Of a DNA stretch of 64,000 nt, positions 17,789 to 26,391 are shown piece after piece. Both the position numbers and the translations under genes were made by a program. The notes beneath the pieces are model-generated. The model did no database searches and was not told the origin of the DNA. It worked only from the letters and a program-made list of their open reading frames with translations. This DNA is from Shimwellia blattae DSM 4481 = NBRC 105725 (GTDB lineage Bacteria > Pseudomonadota > Gammaproteobacteria > Enterobacterales > Enterobacteriaceae): assembly GCF_000262305.1 (NCBI RefSeq), contig NC_017910.1, forward strand, positions 868,001 to 932,000, written 5' to 3'. Position 1 is the stretch's first letter. Every line of letters starts with the position of its first letter.

Positions 17789-18834
17789 TTGATGTGCATA
17801 ATGTCACCTGGCTGCACGGGAAACCTGCCGCCACGGGCCTGATAAAATCCAGCCCGGAAGATTTTGTGGTGATTGAAGATCTGGGGTTTGGTCCGGATGG
17901 CGACGGCGAGCACCTGCTGGTGCGTATTCGCAAAGAGGGGTGCAACACCCGTTTTGTGGCCGATGCGCTGGCGAAATTTCTGAAAGTGCATGCCCGGGAA
18001 GTGAGCTTCGCCGGGCAAAAAGACAAGCACGCGGTGACCGAACAGTGGCTGTGTGTGCGCCTGCCCGGCAAGGAAACCCCGGATTTACAGGGCTTTTCCC
18101 TTGAGGGCTGCGAAGTGCTGGAATATGCCCGCCACCGGCGCAAACTGCGCACCGGCGCGCTGCGGGGCAACCACTTTACCCTGGTCTTGCGTGAAGTCTC
18201 TGACCGGGAAGAGGTGACCCGGCGCCTGAATGCGATTGTGCGCGACGGGGTGCCTAACTACTTTGGCTTACAGCGCTTTGGCCTTGGCGGCAGTAATCTG
18301 AGTGCGGCCCGGCGCTGGGCGGCGGACAACCGCCCCATCCGCGATCGCAATAAGCGCAGTTTTGCCTTGTCTGCGGCCCGCAGTGCGTTGTTTAATCAGA
18401 TTGTCAGTGAGCGGCTGAAAAAAACGGATTTTAATCAGGTCGTTGACGGGGATGCGCTACAATTAGCCGGGCGCGGTAGCTGGTTTGTGGCCGGGGCGGA
18501 TGAGCTTGCGGCCCTGCAGGCGCGGGTGGACAGCAAAGAACTGCTGATTACCGCCGCGCTGGCCGGCAGCGGTGAGCCCGGCACCCAGCGCGAGGCGCTC
18601 TTGTCTGAACAGCAGATCATGGCGGAAGAGCCCGCGCTGCTGGAATTACTGGTGCGTGAGCGTGTCGAAGCCGCCCGCCGCGCCATGCTGCTGTTCCCGC
18701 GGGATCTGGCCTGGGAGTGGTGGGATGATGTTACTGTTCAGTTGAACTTCTGGCTGCCCGCCGGGAGTTTTGCCACCAGCGTGGTAAGGGAATTAATAAC
18801 GAGTCAGGGTGATTATGCGGATATTGCTGAGTAA
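17785..18834 (+). CDS. truD: tRNA pseudouridine(13) synthase
   Basis: 349 residues, matching E. coli TruD. It isomerises U13 of tRNA-Glu to pseudouridine. The catalytic aspartate is in FAGQKDKHAVTEQW, and the family NYFGLQRFG motif and TRUD insertion domain are present. It overlaps ispF by 4 bp at its start and surE by 20 bp at its end. Confidence 0.97.
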   Translation: MIDVHNVTWLHGKPAATGLIKSSPEDFVVIEDLGFGPDGDGEHLLVRIRKEGCNTRFVADALAKFLKVHAREVSFAGQKDKHAVTEQWLCVRLPGKETPDLQGFSLEGCEVLEYARHRRKLRTGALRGNHFTLVLREVSDREEVTRRLNAIVRDGVPNYFGLQRFGLGGSNLSAARRWAADNRPIRDRNKRSFALSAARSALFNQIVSERLKKTDFNQVVDGDALQLAGRGSWFVAGADELAALQARVDSKELLITAALAGSGEPGTQREALLSEQQIMAEEPALLELLVRERVEAARRAMLLFPRDLAWEWWDDVTVQLNFWLPAGSFATSVVRELITSQGDYADIAE

Positions 18835-19576
18835 CGATGATGGTGTCCATGCGCCTGGTATTCAGGCGCTGGCGCACGCGTTGCGGGAATTTGCTGAGGT
18901 GCAAATTGTGGCGCCGGATCGTAACCGGAGCGGTGCGTCTAATTCCCTGACTCTGGAATCTTCTCTGCGTACGTTTGCCTTCCCCAACGGGGATATTGCG
19001 GTACAGATGGGCACCCCAACGGACTGTGTGTATCTCGGGGTGAATGCCTTAATGCGCCCGCGCCCGGATATTGTGGTCTCGGGCATTAATGCCGGTGCGA
19101 ACCTTGGCGATGACGTTATCTACTCCGGTACGGTGGCTGCCGCCATGGAAGGGCGCCATCTTGGCTTCCCGGCGCTGGCGGTGTCGCTTAACGGCCACCG
19201 CCACTACGATACCGCCGCGGCGGTAACCTGCCGTATTCTGCGTGGCCTGGGGCGTGAGCCCCTGCGTACCGGGCGGATCCTCAATATTAACGTTCCGGAC
19301 TTACCCCTCGCCGACATTAAAGGCATCCGCATTACCCGCTGCGGGGCCCGCCACCCTGCAGAAACCGCCATCCCACAGCAGGATCCGCGCGGTAATACCG
19401 TGTGGTGGATTGGCCCGCCGGGCGAAAAGTGCGATGCGGGCCCGGGCACGGATTTCGCGGCCGTTGATGAAGGATACGTGTCGATTACGCCACTACAGGT
19501 GGATTTAACCGCCTATGGCGCCCACGATGTGCTGAGCCAGTGGCTGGAGCGCTCAGGAGTGGACGGCCAATGGTAA
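18815..19576 (+). CDS. surE: 5'/3'-nucleotidase SurE
   Basis: 253 residues from MRILLSNDDGVHAPG; the start lies inside the end of truD. It dephosphorylates nucleoside monophosphates and has exopolyphosphatase activity in E. coli. The paired aspartates of NDDG and the GTPTDCVYLG and SGINAGANLGDDVIYSGTV loops form the metal site. It overlaps pcm by 7 bp, as in other enterobacteria. The gene has roles in stationary survival along with pcm and rpoS. Confidence 0.97.
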   Translation: MRILLSNDDGVHAPGIQALAHALREFAEVQIVAPDRNRSGASNSLTLESSLRTFAFPNGDIAVQMGTPTDCVYLGVNALMRPRPDIVVSGINAGANLGDDVIYSGTVAAAMEGRHLGFPALAVSLNGHRHYDTAAAVTCRILRGLGREPLRTGRILNINVPDLPLADIKGIRITRCGARHPAETAIPQQDPRGNTVWWIGPPGEKCDAGPGTDFAAVDEGYVSITPLQVDLTAYGAHDVLSQWLERSGVDGQW

Positions 19577-20196
19577 TCAATCGTGTCCAGACGCTTATTA
19601 ATCAGCTCTGTGCCCAGGGGATCCGCGACGAGCGGGTGCTTGCGGCCATTGCCCGGGTGCCGCGCGAAAAGTTTGTTGATGAGGCATTCGGGCATAAAGC
19701 CTGGGAAAATACCGCCCTGCCGATTGGCTCGGGGCAGACTATTTCGCAGCCCTATATGGTCGCCAGAATGACTGAGCTGCTGGGGCTGACGCCGGAATCT
19801 CGGGTGCTGGAAATCGGCACCGGCTCCGGATACCAGACGGCAATCCTTGCCCATCTGGTGCACCACGTCTGCTCAGTCGAGCGGATTAAAAGCCTGCAGT
19901 GGCATGCCCGGCGCAGGCTGAAACAGCTTGATTTACATAATGTTTCCACCCGTCACGGCGACGGCTGGCAGGGCTGGAAGGCGCGGGCGCCGTTTGACGC
20001 TATTATCGTGACTGCCGCTGCGGAAGAGATCCCCGCGGCGCTGCTCTCCCAGCTGGATGAAGGCGGCATTATGGTGCTGCCGGTCGGGGAGACGCACCAG
20101 TATCTGAAGTGCGTTCGCCGCCGGGGGGATGAGTTTATTGTTGAAACCATTGAAGCGGTGCGCTTTGTTCCCCTGGTCAAAGGGGAGCTGGCATAA
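19570..20196 (+). CDS. pcm: Protein-L-isoaspartate O-methyltransferase
   Basis: 208 residues from MVINRVQTLINQL. It methylates damaged isoaspartyl residues so that they can revert to aspartate, aiding survival in stationary phase. The SAM-binding loop VLEIGTGSGYQTAIL, the PIGSGQTISQPYMVARM motif and the VRFVPLVKGEL end are conserved. The start overlaps the surE stop. Confidence 0.97.
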   Translation: MVINRVQTLINQLCAQGIRDERVLAAIARVPREKFVDEAFGHKAWENTALPIGSGQTISQPYMVARMTELLGLTPESRVLEIGTGSGYQTAILAHLVHHVCSVERIKSLQWHARRRLKQLDLHNVSTRHGDGWQGWKARAPFDAIIVTAAAEEIPAALLSQLDEGGIMVLPVGETHQYLKCVRRRGDEFIVETIEAVRFVPLVKGELA

Positions 20197-20307
20197 GTCA
20201 GGAATATCCTGGTGTTATTGATGAGGCCCCGGCGTATGGTAGCGCGATGATAATTGCGCGCCGTAAAGCGCCGGTGTAGTCAGAAAGTTTTTATTTTCGG
20301 GGGATAA

Positions 20308-21498
20308 ATGAGCGCGGGAAGCCCAACATTCACATTGCGCCGGATTGCGGCACTGTCACTGGTTAGTCTGTGGCTGGCTGGTTGTTCCAGCAATAACACA
20401 TCTCAGGCGCCGATCAGCAAGGTCGGCAAGACGGGCAGTACGTCAACCTCCGGTGGCGGTATGCTTTCTGGCGGGTCAGCCAGTACCGCGACCAGCAGCA
20501 GCGGCGGTATGCTGATTACCCCGCCGCCTAAACTGCCGACCACCACCACCGTGCAGGAGCCCCGGATCCAGCCAGTACAACCGGTACAGCGGGCTGAGCC
20601 GGTACAGACTTCGCGCCCGGTGCATACGGCCCCTAAAGCGACCGCTCCAGCCCAGACCCAGGCCCAGTGGCACCATGACAAGGTGCAGGTAAAAGACGGG
20701 CGCATTGTGTATAACCGCAAATACGGTGATATCGCCAAAGGCAGTTATAACGGCGGCAGCCGCTATACAGTACAACACGGGGATACACTGTTTTATATCG
20801 CCTGGGTCACGGGGAACGACTACCGGGACCTGGCAAAACGCAATAATATCCCTGAACCGTACAGTCTGACCGTCGGCCAGACGCTGAAAGTTGGCAGCAA
20901 TAACAATAACGTAGCTACAGCCAGTGCCCCGGTTGAGACCCAGGTCCCGGTGGCTGAACAAAAATCGTCCACGACGGTTGCGTCTCAGCCGGTAATTACG
21001 TATTCTGAATCTTCAGGTGAAAAATCTGATAATAAAATGTTGCAGGGGAATAAAACAACCGTGAGCACTGCACCGGTTGCCAGCAGCGTTAATACCGTTT
21101 CCAGCTCGTCGTCTGGCAATGCGTCTGTATCCGCATGGCGCTGGCCGACAGAGGGCAAAGTTATCGATAACTTCTCTGCCAGTGAGGGGGGGAATAAAGG
21201 TATCGATATCGCGGGGAGTAAAGGTCAGGCTATCGTAGCGACGGCAAGTGGTCGCGTGGTGTATGCCGGTAATGCTCTGCGTGGATACGGTAATCTTATT
21301 ATCATCAAACACAACGATGATTACCTGAGCGCCTATGCCCATAACGAGACAATGCTGGTCCGGGAACAACAAGAGGTTAAGGCGGGACAGAAGATAGCTA
21401 CCATGGGTAGCACCGGGACCAGTTCTACACGTTTGCATTTTGAAATTCGTTACAAGGGGAAATCCGTCAACCCGCTGCAGTACCTTTCGCAGCGATGA
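20308..21498 (+). CDS. nlpD: NlpD lipoprotein, activator of amidase AmiC
   Basis: 396 residues, slightly longer than E. coli (379). The lipoprotein signal ends in LWLAGC. A low-complexity Ser/Thr/Pro/Gln linker follows, then a LysM domain (YTVQHGDTLFYIAWVTGNDYRDLAKRN) and a LytM domain. LytM lacks a normal zinc site (NKGID in place of HxGxD), as in E. coli NlpD, which activates AmiC during daughter-cell separation. The main rpoS promoter lies within nlpD in E. coli. Confidence 0.95.
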   Translation: MSAGSPTFTLRRIAALSLVSLWLAGCSSNNTSQAPISKVGKTGSTSTSGGGMLSGGSASTATSSSGGMLITPPPKLPTTTTVQEPRIQPVQPVQRAEPVQTSRPVHTAPKATAPAQTQAQWHHDKVQVKDGRIVYNRKYGDIAKGSYNGGSRYTVQHGDTLFYIAWVTGNDYRDLAKRNNIPEPYSLTVGQTLKVGSNNNNVATASAPVETQVPVAEQKSSTTVASQPVITYSESSGEKSDNKMLQGNKTTVSTAPVASSVNTVSSSSSGNASVSAWRWPTEGKVIDNFSASEGGNKGIDIAGSKGQAIVATASGRVVYAGNALRGYGNLIIIKHNDDYLSAYAHNETMLVREQQEVKAGQKIATMGSTGTSSTRLHFEIRYKGKSVNPLQYLSQR

Positions 21499-21605
21499 AT
21501 CGGCAAAGTATTTCGTAGTACCGTGTGGCGGTGAAAGCGCTTTTCGGTTCCACTGCTGCCGGTCTTCAGGTGCTTTGCTCAGGGATCACGGGTAGGAGCC
21601 ACCTT
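21499..21605 (+). promoter_or_regulatory. rpoS 5' leader (3' part), sRNA-responsive region
   Basis: The nlpD-rpoS gap ends with CAGGGATCACGGGTAGGAGC before the ATG, nearly the E. coli rpoS leader sequence. There, a self-inhibiting mRNA hairpin is opened by DsrA, RprA and ArcZ with Hfq. The upstream leader would extend back into nlpD. Conservation near the ribosome site supports the same control; the sRNA pairing segment was not checked base by base. Confidence 0.6.
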
Positions 21606-22598
21606 ATGAGTCAGAATACGCTGAAAGTTCATGATTTAAATGAAGACGCGGAATTTGATGAGAACGGAGTAGAGGCTTTCGACGAGAAGGCCTTAGTTGA
21701 AGAGGAACCCAGTGATAACGACCTGGCAGAGGAAGAACTGCTGTCACAGGGGGCCACACAGCGTGTCCTGGATGCCACACAGCTCTATCTCGGAGAGATT
21801 GGTTACTCACCTCTGCTGACCGCGGAAGAAGAGGTTTATTTTGCCCGCCGCGCGCTGCGCGGAGACGTTGCTTCCCGTCGGCGGATGATCGAGAGCAACC
21901 TGCGGCTGGTGGTGAAAATCGCCCGCCGCTACAGCAATCGTGGTCTGGCACTGCTGGATCTGATTGAAGAAGGAAATCTGGGGCTGATTCGCGCCGTTGA
22001 GAAATTTGACCCGGAACGCGGGTTCCGTTTCTCGACCTATGCCACCTGGTGGATCCGCCAGACCATTGAACGGGCCATTATGAACCAGACCCGGACAATC
22101 CGTTTGCCGATCCATATCGTGAAAGAGCTCAATGTCTATTTGCGCACCGCGCGCGAATTGTCACATAAACTCGATCACGAGCCGAGTGCGGAAGAGATAG
22201 CCGAGCAACTGGATAAACCGGTTGATGACGTGAGCCGGATGCTGCGTCTGAACGAGCGTATCACCTCCGTGGATACTCCGCTGGGCGGGGACTCGGAAAA
22301 GGCGCTGCTGGATATCCTGGCCGATGAGAAAGACAACGGCCCGGAAGACACCACCCAGGACGATGACATGAAACAAAGCATCGTTAAGTGGTTGTTTGAG
22401 CTGAACGCCAAACAGCGTGAAGTGCTGGCCCGGCGTTTTGGCCTGCTGGGATATGAAGCGGCCACCCTTGAAGATGTGGGCCGTGAAATTGGCCTGACCC
22501 GCGAGCGTGTGCGCCAGATCCAGGTTGAAGGGCTGCGGCGTCTGCGGGAAATTCTGCAGACCCAGGGCCTGAATATCGAGGCGCTGTTTCGCGAATAA
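21606..22598 (+). CDS. rpoS: RNA polymerase sigma factor RpoS (sigma-38)
   Basis: 330 residues, E. coli length, from MSQNTLKVHDLNEDAEFDEN. Region 1.2 LYLGEIGYSPLLTAEEE, region 2 NLRLVVKIARRYSNRGL through FSTYATWWIRQTIERAIM, and region 4 LARRFGLLGYEAATLEDVGREIGLTRERVRQIQ are intact. Master regulator of stationary phase and general stress. An upstream in-frame start exists in the leader but is not the conserved one. A strong terminator follows. Confidence 0.98.
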   Translation: MSQNTLKVHDLNEDAEFDENGVEAFDEKALVEEEPSDNDLAEEELLSQGATQRVLDATQLYLGEIGYSPLLTAEEEVYFARRALRGDVASRRRMIESNLRLVVKIARRYSNRGLALLDLIEEGNLGLIRAVEKFDPERGFRFSTYATWWIRQTIERAIMNQTRTIRLPIHIVKELNVYLRTARELSHKLDHEPSAEEIAEQLDKPVDDVSRMLRLNERITSVDTPLGGDSEKALLDILADEKDNGPEDTTQDDDMKQSIVKWLFELNAKQREVLARRFGLLGYEAATLEDVGREIGLTRERVRQIQVEGLRRLREILQTQGLNIEALFRE

Positions 22599-22618
22599 TC
22601 AGCAATATCTCTGAAAAA

Positions 22619-22644
22619 GGCGGTGAGTGATCACCGCCTTTTTT
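22619..22644 (+). terminator. rpoS terminator
   Basis: GGCGGTGA / TCACCGCC stem with a GTGA loop followed by six T's, 20 bp after the rpoS stop: a standard rho-independent terminator. Confidence 0.85.
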
Positions 22645-22689
22645 CTGTTTACGCCCCGGCCTGGTTTTACCCGCAGTGGCGACTGGCGT

Positions 22690-22712
22690 AAAATGCATTA
22701 CAAATGCACTTT
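22690..22712 (+). promoter_or_regulatory. Probable NsrR operator upstream of ygbA
   Basis: Two 11-nt arms, AAAATGCATTA and AAATGCACTTT, are separated by one C. They pair at 9 of 11 positions and match the 11-1-11 NsrR consensus (AAxATGCATTT type). E. coli ygbA is a known NsrR target. The site ends 16 bp before the ygbA start, so repressor binding would block initiation and nitric oxide would relieve it. Confidence 0.7.
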
Positions 22713-22728
22713 AACCTCGCGAGCCCCC

Positions 22729-23073
22729 ATGACCGGTAAACGCATCCAGCGTGAGAAACGCACGATTCTGAGCATGATAGCCCTGTATGAAAAACGCTGC
22801 CCGGCAGCACTCAGGGATGAGCAGCACTACCAGGCGCTACAGCAGTATGCGCAAAAACGCCTGGAGCGCTGCGTATTTGGTGAGGAAAAGCCCGCCTGCA
22901 AGCAGTGCCCGGTGCACTGCTACCAGCCCGCGAAACGCGAAGAGATGAAGCAGATCATGCGCTGGGCGGGGCCGCGAATGCTGTGGCGCCACCCGATTCT
23001 GACGCTTCGCCATCTGATTGACGATCGCCGCCCGGTGCCGCCACTGCCGGAGAAGTACCGCCCGAAAAAATAA
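22729..23073 (+). CDS. ygbA: YgbA family protein (nitric-oxide-responsive)
   Basis: 114 residues from MTGKRIQREKRTILSM. The family carries conserved cysteines, here in RCVFGEEKPACKQCPVHCY, suggesting a metal or Fe-S centre, and ends in MRWAGPRMLWRHP...DDRRPVPPLPEKYR. Transcription is nitric-oxide-induced through NsrR in E. coli; molecular function is unclear. In E. coli ygbA lies on the 5' side of mutS; here it lies between rpoS and the 3' end of mutS, so the gene has moved. Confidence 0.88.
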   Translation: MTGKRIQREKRTILSMIALYEKRCPAALRDEQHYQALQQYAQKRLERCVFGEEKPACKQCPVHCYQPAKREEMKQIMRWAGPRMLWRHPILTLRHLIDDRRPVPPLPEKYRPKK

Positions 23074-23093
23074 CCCCGCCGTTTCCGGCGGGG
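23074..23093. terminator. Hairpin between convergent ygbA and mutS
   Basis: CCCCGCC / GGCGGGG stem with a six-base loop directly after the ygbA stop and seven bases from the mutS stop; it probably serves both genes. Confidence 0.7.
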
Positions 23094-23099
23094 TCTGTG

Positions 23100-25682
23100 T
23101 TACACCATACTTTTCAGCCGGTAGAGCCACTCCAGCGCCTGGCGCGGCGTGAGGGTATCCGGATCCAGCCCCTCCAGCGCCTCTGTGACCGGGCTGGCCT
23201 CTTCCGGTGGGGCAAGTAGCGACATTTGCGTGCCGTCAATGGCCGTGGCCGCCGCATTACCGGAGAGGCTTTCCAGCTCGCGCAGCTTCTGGCGCGCCCG
23301 TTTAATCACCTCTTTAGGCACCCCGGCCAGGGCCGCGACCGCCAGACCGTAACTCTTACTGGCCGCCCCCTCCTGCACGCTGTGCATAAAGGCGATGGTC
23401 TCGCCGTGCTCGATAGCATCAAGGTGGACATTGGCCACACCTTCCATTTTTTCCGGTAGGGTGGTCAGCTCGAAGTAGTGGGTGGCGAACAGGGTCATGG
23501 CTTTGATGCGGTTCGCCAGATTCTCAGCACAGGCCCAGGCCAGGGAGAGACCGTCGTAGGTGGAGGTGCCGCGGCCAATTTCGTCCATCAGGACCAGGCT
23601 GTGGGCGGTGGCATTGTGCAGAATATTGGCCGTTTCGGTCATTTCCACCATAAAGGTAGAACGCCCGGAGGCCAGATCGTCTGCGGCGCCGACCCGGGTA
23701 AAGATCCGGTCTACCGGGCCAATTTCCGCCTGACCGGCAGGCACAAAGCTGCCGATATAGGCCAGCAGCACAATCAGCGCCGCCTGGCGCATATAGGTGC
23801 TCTTACCGCCCATATTCGGGCCGGTGATGATAAGCATCCGCCGCTGGGGGGCCAGCTGTAGCGGGTTGGCGATAAACGGCTCGCTGAGCACTTGCTCCAC
23901 CACCGGGTGGCGGCCTTCGGTAATACTGATGCCCGGTTTATCGCTCAGTACCGGGCACACGTAGTTAAGTGCCCATGCGCGCTCGGCCAGGTTGGTGAGC
24001 ACGTCCAGCTCTGCCAGCGCACTGGCGCTTTGCTGTAAATCCGCCAGGTGGGGCAGCAGCAAGTCGAACAGTTCATCATAGAGCTGTTTTTCCAGCGCCA
24101 GGGCTTTGCCTTTTGAGGTCAGAACCTTGTCTTCGTACTCTTTCAGCTCGGGAATAATGTAGCGCTCGGCGTTTTTCAGGGTCTGGCGACGCACATAGTT
24201 AATCGGCACCAGGTGGCTCTGGCCGCGGCTGACCTGGATGTAGTAGCCGTGTACCGCGTTAAAGCCCACTTTCAGGGTGTCGATACCCAGCCGCTCCCGT
24301 TCGCGAACTTCCAGCCGGTTGAGGTAGTCGCTGGCGCCGTCTGCCAGGGCGCGCCACTCGTCGAGCTCGGCATTATAGCCCGGGGCGATAACGCCACCGT
24401 CGCGCACCAGTACCGGCGGGGTTTCGATAACCGCCCGCTCCAGCAAATCGCACAGCTCGCTGAATTCGCCCATCTGCTGTACCAGCGCCTGTACTGCCGG
24501 GGCGCTGACGGGGGCCAGCAGCTGGCGCAGGGCCGGTAACTGCTGAAAGGCGTTGCGCATTCGCGCCAGGTCACGGGGGCGGGCGGTACGCAGGGCAAGG
24601 CGCGCCAGAATACGCTCCAGATCACCAATCTGGCGTAGCACTTCCTGGTACTCGCCGCTGTTTTCCTGAAGTGCGGCAATCGCCTGCTGGCGCGCCCGCA
24701 GGATGGTGAGATCGCGCACCGGCATGTGCAGCCAGCGTTTGAGCATCCGGCTGCCCATCGGGGTGACGGTAAAATCCAGCACTGAGGCAAGGGTATTATC
24801 GGTGCCGCCTGCCAGGTTCTGGGTTATCTCCAGGTTACGCCGGGTGGCAGCATCCATGATGATACCGTCCTGGGGGCGATCCATGGTGATGGCGCGGATA
24901 TGGGGCAGGGCGGTGCGCTGGGTGTCTTTCACATACTGCAGCAGGCAGCCTGCCGCGCACAGGCCGCGCTGGGCATTTTCCACCCCGAAGCCGGTAAGAT
25001 CCCGGGTGCCGAATTGCAGATTCAGCTGCTGGCGGGCGGTTTCCGGTTCAAACTCCCACAGAGGGCGGCGGCGCAGGCCGCGGCGCCCGTCAATCAGCCC
25101 CATGTCGCTGAAATCTTCGGCGTACAGAAGCTCTGCCGGGTTGGTGCGCTGTAATTCAGCCGCCATGGTTTCGCTGTCTTGCGGCTCGGTCACCCGAAAG
25201 CGGCCAGAGCTGATATCCAGGGTGGCATAGCCGTAGCCTTTGCTGTCTTTCCACACGGCGGCCAGCAGGTTATCCTGGCGCTCTTTGAGTAGTGCTTCGT
25301 CGCTGATGGTGCCCGGGGTCACAATGCGCACCACTTTGCGCTCAACCGGCCCTTTGGTGGTGGCCGGGTCGCCAATCTGTTCACAAATGGCGGCCGACTC
25401 GCCAAGGTTGACCAGCTTTGCCAGGTAGTTCTCTACCGCGTGGTGGGGAACGCCCGCCATGGGGATCGGCTCACCGGCTGAGGCGCCGCGTTTGGTCAGT
25501 GAAATATCCAGTAATTGCGACGCCCGGCGGGCATCGTCATAAAACAGTTCGTAGAAGTCACCCATGCGATAAAACAGCAAGATCTCCGGGTGCTGCGCTT
25601 TGAGGCGCAGATACTGCTGCATCATGGGGGTGTGGCTGGACAGGTCCTTATCAATGTCTTCGTTCATATTGATTTTACTCAT
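23100..25682 (-). CDS. mutS: DNA mismatch repair protein MutS
   Basis: 860 residues (E. coli 853). Mismatch-binding motif MGDFYELF, then connector, clamp and ATPase domains with Walker A ITGPNMGGKSTYMRQ, Walker B LVLMDEIGRGTST and LFATHYFELT; the C-terminus is complete. It recognises mismatches and recruits MutL. The N-terminus reads MSKINMNEDIDKDLSSHTPMM, about seven residues longer than in E. coli. Its first codons and upstream DNA belong to the integrated island: the att-like repeat lies within codons ~10-22, and a second mutS-like start sits at 30061-30130. The gene is intact, but its promoter is not the original one. Confidence 0.98.
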   Translation of the reverse strand: MSKINMNEDIDKDLSSHTPMMQQYLRLKAQHPEILLFYRMGDFYELFYDDARRASQLLDISLTKRGASAGEPIPMAGVPHHAVENYLAKLVNLGESAAICEQIGDPATTKGPVERKVVRIVTPGTISDEALLKERQDNLLAAVWKDSKGYGYATLDISSGRFRVTEPQDSETMAAELQRTNPAELLYAEDFSDMGLIDGRRGLRRRPLWEFEPETARQQLNLQFGTRDLTGFGVENAQRGLCAAGCLLQYVKDTQRTALPHIRAITMDRPQDGIIMDAATRRNLEITQNLAGGTDNTLASVLDFTVTPMGSRMLKRWLHMPVRDLTILRARQQAIAALQENSGEYQEVLRQIGDLERILARLALRTARPRDLARMRNAFQQLPALRQLLAPVSAPAVQALVQQMGEFSELCDLLERAVIETPPVLVRDGGVIAPGYNAELDEWRALADGASDYLNRLEVRERERLGIDTLKVGFNAVHGYYIQVSRGQSHLVPINYVRRQTLKNAERYIIPELKEYEDKVLTSKGKALALEKQLYDELFDLLLPHLADLQQSASALAELDVLTNLAERAWALNYVCPVLSDKPGISITEGRHPVVEQVLSEPFIANPLQLAPQRRMLIITGPNMGGKSTYMRQAALIVLLAYIGSFVPAGQAEIGPVDRIFTRVGAADDLASGRSTFMVEMTETANILHNATAHSLVLMDEIGRGTSTYDGLSLAWACAENLANRIKAMTLFATHYFELTTLPEKMEGVANVHLDAIEHGETIAFMHSVQEGAASKSYGLAVAALAGVPKEVIKRARQKLRELESLSGNAAATAIDGTQMSLLAPPEEASPVTEALEGLDPDTLTPRQALEWLYRLKSMV
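25618..25653. repeat. attL-like 36-bp direct repeat inside mutS
   Basis: Identical over 36 bp to 30061-30096. It encodes mutS codons ~10-22 on the minus strand. Similarity to the second copy continues with ~10 mismatches for a further ~50 bp across the mutS start codon. Perfect identity in the core with divergence beyond it is what integrase-mediated crossover inside the core would leave. Confidence 0.8.
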
Positions 25683-25751
25683 TTTTTAATTCTTTCAAGT
25701 GCTCATATGGCCCCAGGTAAAACCCCTTTAAACCCACATAAACCCATAAAT

Positions 25752-25813
25752 TTGTAGCTCACTTGTAGCTCAGGGCGGTGATAGATTGGTTTTACTCCTT
25801 CTCTGGGCTACAA
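25752..25813. repeat. Arm-type site candidates next to attL
   Basis: TTGTAGCTC occurs at 25752-25760 and 25763-25771 as direct repeats, and GGGCTACAA (8 of 9 of the inverted form) at 25805-25813. All lie between the att core and the integrase start. Tyrosine integrases with an N-terminal arm-binding domain use such short repeats. Confidence 0.5.
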
Positions 25814-25827
25814 ATGGTGGTGATACT

Positions 25828-26133
25828 TTGAAAACAATCCTCAATCAGGCATTTATTATCAATAGGTTAAGTGTAAAAGTTAAGCCTGAACTCAGTAGAT
25901 CTGGAAAAGTCATTATCGAAGCTAACCCTGACCAAAAACCTTACATAGTTTTTGACGATCGTCGGGATTCACCTGTTGGCTTCGGTGTGAAGGTCAGTTT
26001 GACGAAAAAAACCTATGTAATCCAGCGAAGAGTAGCCTCGTCAGATCGTAATGTCAGCGAGGGTAAGAAGCCAGGCTCTGTCTTGAAAGTAAAGGTTGGA
26101 AATGTGTCCGATTTTCCGAGTATCACTTATTGA
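25828..26133 (+). pseudogene. Truncated tyrosine-family integrase (N-terminal ~100 aa)
   Basis: From a TTG start the product begins MKTILNQAFIINRLSVKVK. It contains KPYIVFDDRRDSPVGFGVKVSLTKKTYVIQ, with the 'D-x-x-x-x-GFGVKV-x-x-KKTYV-x-QRR' pattern of the N-terminal DNA-binding domain of phage-type integrases. The frame stops soon after VGNVSDFPSI, a point where such enzymes continue. The core-binding and catalytic domains (R..HxxR..Y) are absent. Position beside the att core and reading outward from mutS fit an integrase gene. Confidence 0.65.
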
Positions 26134-26391
26134 ATCAAGCGATCATTTCAGCGCAATTCGTTGAGCGTTTCTTACACCCTAAGTACCAAAGATAGGTTAA
26201 CAAAACCCAAGAAATGAGAAGGACTAGCTGTTTAACATTCAATCTCAGTTGGCCAGTTTGGGTTAAAGCATCTTTGGGCGAAGAAACGGTTGATGCTGTC
26301 TAGACTGGCCCCATAGATCACCAGACACTTCGCCTCTCTTAAAATAAGAGGTAGTCTTGGAACTATGTTTAACACCAGTCAGAATAATAAG

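Noticed and set aside
26214..26301. ATG-started ORF running into the IS2-like element
   Set aside because: Reading from 26214 meets a stop before the IS; only the other frame without a start codon continues across the joined flanks.
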